51,852 bases of DNA, from assembly GCF_003205295.1 (NCBI RefSeq), contig NZ_QJRP01000034.1, positions 1-51,852 on the forward strand, in the 5' to 3' direction. Numbering within the stretch: position 1 is the stretch's first letter; every line of letters begins with the position of its first letter. Origin of the DNA: Pseudomonas mosselii. GTDB taxonomy: Bacteria > Pseudomonadota > Gammaproteobacteria > Pseudomonadales > Pseudomonadaceae. Both the position numbers and the translations under genes were made by a program. Below the pieces are notes generated by a model that was not told the origin of the DNA, made no database searches, and saw nothing but the letters and a program-made list of their open reading frames with translations. Positions 18,460 to 25,271 of the stretch are shown here, piece after piece.

Positions 18460-19775
18460 GGCTGAGCCTCCAGGTGATGCAGTGCCAGGCGGTGGGCCGG
18501 GTGCAGGACCACGCCGGGGCGCGCCTGGCGAATCAGCGCTTCGGCTTGTTCGGCACTGGCACAGCGGTCGCTGAGCAGCAGCCAGGCGGCGACAGCGCTG
18601 GCGCTGCGGGAGTAACCCAAGGCGCAGCAGACCAACACCGGGCCTTGTTGATGGCGGTGTTCGATGGCCTTGGCAGCTTGTTGCAGAGTTTCCTGGGATG
18701 GGGCAATCAGGTCCAGGGTCGGCAGGCTCTGGTAGTCCTGTGGTGTTTTCAGCGTCTTCATCGCGGAGCAGGGCAGTTCCGCGCTCAGATCGACGATCGC
18801 CGCGAACGCAGACGCTTCAGTACGCCCCGGCACTCTACCGAGATACACGCCATCGGCCACCTCATCCGCCTGCGGATGCCGCCAGGTCCATAGCCGCGAA
18901 TTGACCCAGGCGCACAGCAGATACGGCGCCAGCAGCCAGGTGGCGGCCACGGACAGCTGCCCGTCGGCGCCTTTCTGGAAACCTGCGGCGCCGAACAGGG
19001 CGTAGTTCAGCGCCACCAGCAGCAACGACAGCGCCGGCCACAGCAACCACAACCCGCCACCGCCGATCTTCGAGGCCAGTAGCCCCAGAACGGCCGCGCC
19101 CAGTCCATAGCGCAGTGCCAGGCGCCAACGTTTCGGATCCTGGGCCAGGTGCGCCTGTCGCCAGGGCAACGGGCCGCTGTGTGGCCACAGCCATAGGCAG
19201 ACGAACCCCGCCAGCGCCCCGGTCGGCACATCGATGAAATGATGCTGCCAGGTGGTCAGCACCGACAGGCCGATCAGTCCCATCCAGCCATGCAACACCC
19301 AGCGACAGGCAGGATGCCGCGTATGCCGGGCGAACATCGTCCAGATGATCACCAGCAACGCAATGTGCAACGACGGCGCCTGGTTGTAGGGCTTGTCGAA
19401 GCCCATCAATACATCGAACAGCCAGCCGAACAGCCCCGACAGTTCAGGGCGCTCGAAGGTGAAGCGCAGCGGCCAGAGCAGGAAGCTGGCCACGCAGATC
19501 AGTTGCGCCGTCAGCAGTGCCAGGGCATGGCGGTCCATCTCCGCACGCGAGCGCGGCAGCAGGAACGACAACCCGTACAGCAGGTCGATCGACCAGTACG
19601 GGATGATCGTCCAGGGCCACAGCGGCATCTGCGGCTCCCAGGCGAACACCAGACTGCCGATATCCTCGCGGCCGGCGGTATAGGTGTTGGCCAGGCCGTA
19701 GCTGAGGAAGAAGAACGGCCCGAGCAGCAACAGCCACAGGATGCCCCGTCGGACCAACCCGGCTTCACGAGCCAT
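18456..19775 (-). CDS. ynbD: PAP2-like membrane domain fused to dual-specificity phosphatase (YnbD type)
   Basis: A 439-residue two-domain protein. The N-terminal membrane domain is of the PAP2 superfamily, with the motif pair QAPSLHIA and TWQHHFIDVPTGALAGF, the PSLH...HxxxD form known from lipid phosphotransferases such as inositol-phosphorylceramide synthase. The C-terminal domain is a dual-specificity/tyrosine-like phosphatase with the CX5R loop CALGYSRS and the flanking VYLGRVPGR. ATG 19775 overlaps the last base of the upstream stop (TGATG); an upstream in-frame start at 19817 lies inside that gene. Domain order matches E. coli YnbD. Substrates are unknown; a lipid phosphate product of the operon is an inference. 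Confidence 0.85.
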   Translation of the reverse strand: MAREAGLVRRGILWLLLLGPFFFLSYGLANTYTAGREDIGSLVFAWEPQMPLWPWTIIPYWSIDLLYGLSFLLPRSRAEMDRHALALLTAQLICVASFLLWPLRFTFERPELSGLFGWLFDVLMGFDKPYNQAPSLHIALLVIIWTMFARHTRHPACRWVLHGWMGLIGLSVLTTWQHHFIDVPTGALAGFVCLWLWPHSGPLPWRQAHLAQDPKRWRLALRYGLGAAVLGLLASKIGGGGLWLLWPALSLLLVALNYALFGAAGFQKGADGQLSVAATWLLAPYLLCAWVNSRLWTWRHPQADEVADGVYLGRVPGRTEASAFAAIVDLSAELPCSAMKTLKTPQDYQSLPTLDLIAPSQETLQQAAKAIEHRHQQGPVLVCCALGYSRSASAVAAWLLLSDRCASAEQAEALIRQARPGVVLHPAHRLALHHLEAQP

Positions 19776-21529
19776 CAGCGCACCCGCTGGGCCAGGCTGA
19801 CGCTGAAGATGCCCCACTCGTCGATGCGCTGGGTAATCTTGCGAAACCCTGCCGCTTCCACCAGCTGGTCCATCTCCGCCTGGCTGCGCCGGCGCATCAC
19901 CCAGGCCTGGCCGCCACGGTGACTGGTCAGGGCGCGGGCGATCATCTCCAGCTGCGGGTGCCAGGGCTGGCCGGTGTAGACCAGGTAGCCGCCGTCCTCG
20001 ACCGCATCGGCCAGTCCCGCCAACGAGTTGCCGACCAGCTCGTTGCTGGGGAACAGTTCGTATAGGCCCGACACCACCGCCAGTGTCGGATGAGGGCTGA
20101 GAGCGGCCAGGCTCTGGCGGTCGAAGGCATCGCCCTGGACAAAACGGGCGATCTCGCCCAGGCCCTTCTCGGTTATCAAGGCATTGCCCTGTTGCACGTT
20201 CAGCTCGCTGTAGTCGCGCAGCAGGATCGAGTCGGGCAACTGCTGCAAGCCTTGCAGCGCCTCGAGGATGTAGCGGCCATGGCCGGCGGCGATATCGACG
20301 ATATGCACCGGACGCTGCTGTTCACGCAGGCGGGCGATGGCCAGGCGCAGCAGCTCCTCGACGTTCAGCTTGCGCTGGCGGATGCCACGCCAGCCGATGG
20401 CATTCAGGTAGTTGCGGTCGATCAGCTCGCCCAGCTTGCCCTTGCCGGTCGGGGTGTTGCGGTAGATGTAGTCGAGGGTGGAGCCTGAGTCGAAACCGGT
20501 ATCGAAGCCCAGCTTCACCCCCTCGGAAAGGCCTTTGCCCAAGCGCAGGCTGGCGCGGGTGGCACGCCAGTAGAGGTCGCGTGGCGAATGGCGCGGCAAT
20601 GGCGCGGCCAGGCTCTCGGCCTCGGCGCAGCTGGCGCCGCTCTTGTCGGCATCGAGCAGCGAGGGCTGCGCTTGCGGTGCATCGAAGCAGTGCGCGACGA
20701 AGCGCTCGATCCGCGCCAGGGCGTGGGCGCGGTCGCGCTCGCCGAGGGTGTCGTGGAAGAAGCCGGGGAGGATGTGCTTCTCTTTGCGTGCGCTGCCCAG
20801 GCGGTCGAAGAACTGCTCCTGCGGCTTGCGCTCGACCACCAGGTCGGCACCGGAGATCAGCAGCTGCGTCGGTACCTGGATCGCCTGGGCATCGGCGACC
20901 ACGCGGTCGGCGGCGTCGTACAGGCCCAGCAGCATGGTGACGGAGATAGGCCGGCTGATCAGCGGGTCGGCGACATAGGACATCACCCGTTCCGGGTCGT
21001 GGGTCAGCAGGCGCGGCTTGACGTAGCTGTTGACGAAGAAGTTGCCGCGCAGGGCCTTCATCAGCTTCAGCCCGGGGCGGGCGAAGGGCACGTAGAGCTT
21101 GACCTTGAATGCCGGCGAGGCGAGCACCAGGCAACGCACCCGGGGCGCATAGTCGTGGGCCCAGGTGGCGACCAGTACCGCGCCGACGCTCTGCGCCAGC
21201 ACCACCATGTCGGCCTCGGCGATGCCGTGCTGCGCCTGGATGTGCTCGATGAAGGTCTGCACGTCGCGCACGCTGGTGGCGAAGCCCGGACTGTCGCCGC
21301 GAGCCCCGGGCGACTGCCCATGGCCACGGGCGTCCCAGGCGAAGAAGTCGTAGCCGGGCATGTCCAGTTCATCGGCCAGGTGGGCCATGCGCCCGCCGTG
21401 TTCGTGGCCGCGGTGGAACATCACCACGGCCCGGCGCGGTTGGTGTTCGTTGCGTGTGGCGGGCCAATGACGATAGTGCAGCTCGACGCCGTCATGGGTG
21501 CAGAAGTGCAGCGATTGCGCTTGGCGCAT
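19775..21529 (-). CDS. ynbC: Bifunctional alpha/beta-hydrolase and SAM-dependent methyltransferase (YnbC type)
   Basis: A 584-residue fusion. Residues 1 to about 290 are a serine alpha/beta-hydrolase of monoacylglycerol-lipase type: the oxyanion-side block HRGHEHGGR, the nucleophile Ser114 in AQSVGA (Ala replaces the first Gly of GxSxG), an acid in SGADLVVE, and a His in GFFHDTLGE. The C-terminal half holds a class I methyltransferase, with the SAM-binding motif VDIAAGHGRYILEAL and a later acidic loop. No signal peptide is seen, so it is probably cytoplasmic or membrane-peripheral. The same fusion occurs in E. coli YnbC. Lipid deacylation and methylation are plausible but unproven. Confidence 0.85.
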   Translation of the reverse strand: MRQAQSLHFCTHDGVELHYRHWPATRNEHQPRRAVVMFHRGHEHGGRMAHLADELDMPGYDFFAWDARGHGQSPGARGDSPGFATSVRDVQTFIEHIQAQHGIAEADMVVLAQSVGAVLVATWAHDYAPRVRCLVLASPAFKVKLYVPFARPGLKLMKALRGNFFVNSYVKPRLLTHDPERVMSYVADPLISRPISVTMLLGLYDAADRVVADAQAIQVPTQLLISGADLVVERKPQEQFFDRLGSARKEKHILPGFFHDTLGERDRAHALARIERFVAHCFDAPQAQPSLLDADKSGASCAEAESLAAPLPRHSPRDLYWRATRASLRLGKGLSEGVKLGFDTGFDSGSTLDYIYRNTPTGKGKLGELIDRNYLNAIGWRGIRQRKLNVEELLRLAIARLREQQRPVHIVDIAAGHGRYILEALQGLQQLPDSILLRDYSELNVQQGNALITEKGLGEIARFVQGDAFDRQSLAALSPHPTLAVVSGLYELFPSNELVGNSLAGLADAVEDGGYLVYTGQPWHPQLEMIARALTSHRGGQAWVMRRRSQAEMDQLVEAAGFRKITQRIDEWGIFSVSLAQRVR

Positions 21530-21559
21530 GGCGAATATCCTTGTCCGGCAGCGAGGGGC

Positions 21560-22165
21560 TCAGCGAGTTTCGGCCAGGCCGTGGCGAACCCGGTTGTAGA
21601 GGGTATAGAGCGAGAGCAGCAGGATGACCAGCAGCAGGCCGTTGATCCAGGCCGCGCCCAGCAGACCGAACCCCACGCCGGTACCCAGCACGCCGAAGGC
21701 GAAGGCCCGGTCGCTCTTGCCCATTGGCCCGTCGTAGCGGCGCGACGCGCCGGCCAGCGGGCCCATCACACCGGCGTACTCGCTGATCACGGCGAACACC
21801 ACCACCAGCACCACCAGTGTCGGCGAAACGCCTGGTAGCAGGGCGAAGGGCAGGTAGAGAGCAGTGTCGGCGATCACGTCGCACAGTTCATTGAGGTAGG
21901 CGCCGAGCTTCGACTGCTGGCCGAACTCCCGGGCGAGCATGCCGTCGACCGCGTTCAGCGCCATGCGCAGCAGCATCCACACGGGGATCAGCAGGAACAG
22001 CCAGGTGACCTGGGGCAACCAAGCCAGCAGCAGGCCCAGCAGGACGGAGACCGCGGCAGCGGCGACAGTGACCTGGTTGGCGGTGACGCCGCGGTCGAAC
22101 AGGCGCTGGACGGCAGGGCGCAGCAACGCCTGGAAGCGGGGTTTGAGCTGGTAGATCGATGGCAC
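21560..22165 (-). CDS. ynbA: CDP-alcohol phosphatidyltransferase family protein (YnbA type)
   Basis: Integral membrane enzyme of the CDP-alcohol phosphotransferase family, 201 residues, with about five membrane segments. The signature is recognisable but altered: NAVDGMLAR, eight residues, then GAYLNELCD. The first and third of the four usual aspartates are Asn. As I recall E. coli YnbA has the same changes. I prefer the GTG start at 22165 (VPSIYQLKPRF), with AGGGAA about 7 nt upstream, over ATG 22192, which has no ribosome-binding site. It is the first gene of the six-gene operon running to 16472; a 30-nt gap separates it from ynbC. Confidence 0.85.
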   Translation of the reverse strand: MPSIYQLKPRFQALLRPAVQRLFDRGVTANQVTVAAAAVSVLLGLLLAWLPQVTWLFLLIPVWMLLRMALNAVDGMLAREFGQQSKLGAYLNELCDVIADTALYLPFALLPGVSPTLVVLVVVFAVISEYAGVMGPLAGASRRYDGPMGKSDRAFAFGVLGTGVGFGLLGAAWINGLLLVILLLSLYTLYNRVRHGLAETR

Positions 22166-22340
22166 GTTGAATTCCCTGTCGTGGTGCGGCATGGGCGCGA
22201 TTGTGGGGAATACCCCTGGCTGCGGGCAAGCTGCAAATCGCCTACTTGTGAACAGGACAATGCTCGCGCGGCTGAAAGAATGCGCCGCTTGTCGGCTCTG
22301 GTGTGGATGGTGTGTATTTGGCTTTGTTTTTATCCAAGCC

Positions 22341-22359
22341 GATGTGTACGCTACACATC
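22341..22359 (+). promoter_or_regulatory. hicAB operator palindrome
   Basis: GATGTGTA-CGC-TACACATC is a perfect inverted repeat with 8-bp arms, 21 nt before the hicA ATG. It overlaps a possible -10 (TACGCT, 22347-22352), with a -35-like TTGTTT at 22324-22329. HicB antitoxins with ribbon-helix-helix domains commonly bind such dyads to autoregulate the operon. Confidence 0.55.
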
Positions 22360-22379
22360 ACCTGCGAAAGGAATGCCGA

Positions 22380-22563
22380 ATGCGCAGCAGGGACGTGATC
22401 CAGCTCATCGAGGCCGATGGTTGGTACGAGGTTGAAGCGAAGGGTAGCCATCATCAGTTCAGGCATCCGCTCAAGCGAGCGGCGGGTCACTGTGCCTCAC
22501 CCCAAGAGCGACCTGCCCAGGGGCACCGTCCACTGCATCCTCAAACAGGCAGGCCTGAAATGA
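22380..22563 (+). pseudogene. hicA: HicA-type mRNA interferase toxin, frameshifted
   Basis: HicA toxins are about 60-residue double-stranded-RNA-binding-fold ribonucleases. The first 32 codons give MRSRDVIQLIEADGWYEVEA followed by KGSHHQFRHPLK, a clean HicA N-terminus with the catalytic His in the SHHQFRHP motif. After codon 32 the frame is lost. Shifting by one base from 22483 gives RVTVPHPKSDLPRGTVHCIL, the standard HicA C-terminus, ending in TGA at 22561-22563. The total is 61 codons plus one base, so a single inserted base near 22476-22482 (CGAGCGG) explains everything. In the broken frame there is no stop before hicB, so an in-frame HicA-HicB chimera is formally possible. Confidence 0.82.
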
Positions 22564-22619
22564 AGCCTGTGATGCTACCAGGGGCGTCCGGTCGTCCCGA
22601 TCTTCAGTGGAGACAAGCC

Positions 22620-23027
22620 ATGAAATTTCCCGTTGTGCTGCACAAGGACGAAGACTCGGACTACGGCGTGATCGTGCCAGATGTGCCTGGCTGCTTCTCT
22701 GCCGGTGCCAGCGTCTCCCAGGCGCTGGACAATGTTCAGGAGGCTTTGGCGTTGCATTTCGAGGGGCTGGTGGCCGATGGCGAGGCGCTGCCGCAGGCGC
22801 AGGAAGTGGACGTGCATGTGGCGAACCCCGATTATGCCGACGGTGTCTGGGCGGTGGTGGAGTTCGACGTCACTCCGTACCTGGGCAAGGCGGTACGTTT
22901 CAATGCCACGCTGCCGGAGAACTTGTTGCAGCGGATCGACGAGAAGGTCAAGCGTGATCATCGCTACGCCTCCCGCTCGGGTTTCCTTGCTTCGGCGGCG
23001 CTGCGCGAGCTGGCTATGGCGCACTAA
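22620..23027 (+). CDS. hicB: HicB-family antitoxin
   Basis: Antitoxin of the HicAB system, 135 residues. The N-terminal HicB-like fold is clear (FPVVLHKDEDSDYGVIVPD, then VPGCFSAG), and the C-terminal region (NLLQRIDEKVKRDHRYASRS, then GFLASAALREL) is a ribbon-helix-helix DNA-binding domain. HicB neutralises HicA and represses its own operon. ATG 22620 starts at the usual MKFP sequence, 57 nt after the end of the broken hicA. The gene itself is intact, so it may persist as an orphan antitoxin if the toxin is dead. Confidence 0.9.
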   Translation: MKFPVVLHKDEDSDYGVIVPDVPGCFSAGASVSQALDNVQEALALHFEGLVADGEALPQAQEVDVHVANPDYADGVWAVVEFDVTPYLGKAVRFNATLPENLLQRIDEKVKRDHRYASRSGFLASAALRELAMAH

Positions 23028-23032
23028 GTGTC

Positions 23033-23053
23033 GGGGCCGCGATGTGGCCCCTT
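23033..23053 (+). terminator. Short hairpin after hicB
   Basis: GGGGCC (23033-23038) pairs with GGCCCC (23046-23051), followed by only TT. It lies between the convergent hicB and the monooxygenase gene. It is a weak terminator candidate. Confidence 0.35.
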
Positions 23054-23066
23054 GATCGTTGCCGGT

Positions 23067-23381
23067 TCAGCGTCTGGCCGATGAGGCGCTGAGCATGTCG
23101 ATCATCTGGATATCAAAGTCGCGCTCCAGGTAATCCATGCGCTTCTCGAAGAACGCCGCCATATGCGGCAGCGCCGAGTGCACGTCCAGGGCCGCCTTGC
23201 TGGCCCAGACCTCGAAGAACACGAACAGGCTCGGATCTTCCTTGTCGCGCAGCATGTGGTATTCGATGCAGCCGGGCTCCTGGCGGCTGGGCTCGACGTA
23301 GGGACGGAACAGTTGTTCGAAGGCTTCGGCCTGTTCCGGGCGGGTCTTGGCTTTGAGGATGAAGGCGTATTGTTCGCTCAT
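23067..23381 (-). CDS. Putative quinol monooxygenase (YgiN/ABM family)
   Basis: A 104-residue protein of the antibiotic-biosynthesis-monooxygenase fold, a small cofactor-free ferredoxin-like dimer. The family pattern is visible: FILKAKTRPEQAEAFEQLF, EPGCIEYHMLRDKEDPSLFV and FFEVWASKAALDVH. E. coli YgiN, the closest functional model, oxidises menadiol and sits next to mdaB. Here the gene is divergent from an MdaB-like quinone reductase with 160 nt between them, which supports a quinone-related role. Other members degrade heme or act in antibiotic synthesis, so the substrate is inferred. Confidence 0.8.
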   Translation of the reverse strand: MSEQYAFILKAKTRPEQAEAFEQLFRPYVEPSRQEPGCIEYHMLRDKEDPSLFVFFEVWASKAALDVHSALPHMAAFFEKRMDYLERDFDIQMIDMLSASSARR

Positions 23382-23541
23382 GGCAGATCTCGGTGAGTGA
23401 AGAGAGTGAACAGAGTCTAAATCAACAATATGTTTACCATTCGTGATTTGCAGGCAAATGTATTTTGCCCTGGGACAGCTGTTTCCCCGCCCCGTGAGTG
23501 CCTAACCTGCCGGCAACTTCACTTACAGGGCTGACCCTCCC

Positions 23542-24132
23542 ATGAAAAAGATCCTCCTGCTCAACGGCGGCAAACGCTTCGCCCATTCCGACGGCCGCCT
23601 CAACCAGACCCTGCACGACGCCGCACTGGCCCATCTGGACCGTGCCGGCTTCGATGTGCGGGAAACCTTCATTGACGGCGGCTACGATGTCCAGGCCGAG
23701 GTGGAGAAGTTCCTCTGGGCCGATGTGGTGATCTACCAGATGCCGGGTTGGTGGATGGGGGCGCCCTGGACTGTGAAGAAATACATCGACGATGTGTTCA
23801 CCGCTGGCCACGGCAGCCTGTACGCCAACGACGGCCGCACCCGCTCCGACGCCTCGCAGAAGTACGGCAGCGGTGGCCTGGTCCAGGGCAAGCAGTACAT
23901 GCTGTCGCTGACCTGGAACGCGCCGCAGCAGGCGTTCGACGACCCCAGCGACTTCTTCGAGGGCAAGGGCGTGGATGCGGTGTACTTCCCGTTCCACAAG
24001 GCCAACCAGTTCCTCGGCATGAGCGGGTTGCCGACCTTCCTCGCCGTCGATGTGATGAAGCGGCCGGATGTGCCGGCGGCGCTGGCGGCGTACGAGCAGC
24101 ACCTGGACCGGGTGTTCGGCAAGGCCCATTGA
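23542..24132 (+). CDS. mdaB: NADPH:quinone oxidoreductase, MdaB-like
   Basis: Flavodoxin-fold NAD(P)H:quinone reductase, 196 residues. It starts KKILLLNGGKRFAHSDGRLN (flavin phosphate-binding loop), and the active-site wall reads YQMPGWWMGAPWTVKKYIDD with the family's conserved tryptophans. Two-electron reduction of quinones avoids semiquinone formation and protects against oxidative stress. It is divergent from a YgiN-like monooxygenase and followed, 124 nt on, by a LysR gene on the same strand that may control it. Confidence 0.9.
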   Translation: MKKILLLNGGKRFAHSDGRLNQTLHDAALAHLDRAGFDVRETFIDGGYDVQAEVEKFLWADVVIYQMPGWWMGAPWTVKKYIDDVFTAGHGSLYANDGRTRSDASQKYGSGGLVQGKQYMLSLTWNAPQQAFDDPSDFFEGKGVDAVYFPFHKANQFLGMSGLPTFLAVDVMKRPDVPAALAAYEQHLDRVFGKAH

Positions 24133-24134
24133 GT

Positions 24135-24182
24135 CGCGGCCCATTGCGGGGCAAGCCCGCTCCCACGAAGCCATGGGCCGCG
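24135..24182. repeat. REP half-copy inside a GC-rich hairpin
   Basis: CGCGGCCCAT (24135-24144) pairs exactly with ATGGGCCGCG (24173-24182), and the loop contains a single GCGGGGCAAGCCCGCTCCCACG REP core. It follows mdaB directly and may end its transcript. Confidence 0.7.
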
Positions 24183-24256
24183 CGATGGACTAACTGCTTG
24201 CGCATGACTGGCTCAGCAGTTATCAATCACGGCATTCTCCAATCAGGTCCTTTCGC

Positions 24257-25153
24257 GTGAAAACTCGCTCCGAAGAACTCCAGGTCTTCGTCGCCGTCAT
24301 CGACAGCGGCTCGATCTCCGCCGCCGCCGAGCAGATCGGCCAGACGCCGTCGGCCGTCAGCCGCACCCTGTCGCGGTTGGAGGGCAAGCTCGGCACCACG
24401 TTGGTCAACCGCACGACCCGGCGCATGGACCTGACCGAGGAGGGGCGCTTCTTTCTCGAGCGTGCGCGGTTGATCCTCGAGCAGATGGACGACATGGAAG
24501 AACGCCTGTCGATGAACAGCCAGACTCCGTCCGGGCGTCTGCGCATCAATGCTGCCGCGCCGTTCATGCTGCACGCGATCCTGCCGTGGATCGGCGAGTT
24601 CCGCCGGCAATACCCCGGTATCGAGCTGGAGCTGAACACCGACGACCTGATCATCGACCTGTTGGAACAGAGCACCGACGTGGCCATCCGCATCGGCGAG
24701 TTGTCCGACTCCAGCCTGCATGCCCGCTCGCTGGGCTGTAGCCCCGTGCAGGTCCTCGCCAGCCCCGATTACCTGGCGCGGCACGGGGTGCCGCAGAAGG
24801 TCGAGGATCTCGACCAGCATTGCCTGCTCGGTTTCAGCTCCCTGGAATCGCTCAACCGCTGGCCATTGCGCCATGCCCAGGGCGACCAATGGACGATCCG
24901 CCCGCAGTTGCTTGCGTCCAGTGGCGAGACCTTGCGCCAGTTGGCCATCGCTGGCGAAGGTATCGTCAGCCTGTCGCACTTCATGACCCACGACGACATC
25001 CGCGCCGGCCGCCTGCAGGTGCTGCTCGGCGAGCATAACAACGGCTATCGCCAGCCGATCCACGCGGTCTACTACCGCAACACCCAGCTGGCCCTGCGAA
25101 TCCAGTGCTTCCTCGATTTCATCCAGAAGAAGCTGGCCGCCTACGCCTGCTGA
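24257..25153 (+). CDS. LysR-family transcriptional regulator
   Basis: LysR-type regulator of 298 residues. The helix-turn-helix is ELQVFVAVIDSGSISAAAEQ followed by TPSAVSRTLSRLEGKLGTTL, then the substrate-binding domain with RLRINAAAPFMLHAILPWI. The start is GTG 24257 (MKTRSEELQVF); no ATG in frame lies close by. It may act on the upstream quinone-reductase pair, as LysR regulators often control such genes, but it is on the same strand rather than divergent, so the target is uncertain. No LysR box was identified with confidence. Confidence 0.88.
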   Translation: MKTRSEELQVFVAVIDSGSISAAAEQIGQTPSAVSRTLSRLEGKLGTTLVNRTTRRMDLTEEGRFFLERARLILEQMDDMEERLSMNSQTPSGRLRINAAAPFMLHAILPWIGEFRRQYPGIELELNTDDLIIDLLEQSTDVAIRIGELSDSSLHARSLGCSPVQVLASPDYLARHGVPQKVEDLDQHCLLGFSSLESLNRWPLRHAQGDQWTIRPQLLASSGETLRQLAIAGEGIVSLSHFMTHDDIRAGRLQVLLGEHNNGYRQPIHAVYYRNTQLALRIQCFLDFIQKKLAAYAC

Positions 25154-25271
25154 GTTGCCTGAATGCGACAGCGTCTGCCCATCGGCGGCGCGATCCTGCC
25201 GTGGTGTTTGCTTAGTCGGATGGCTTCGGCCTTAATGACTGATCAACAAAAACAACACCAAGGAAGTGCGC

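Noticed and set aside
22380..23027. A natural HicA-HicB fusion gene
   Set aside because: The HicA C-terminus is fully recoverable in the next frame, so a one-base insertion is the simpler reading; the fusion is only a formal possibility.
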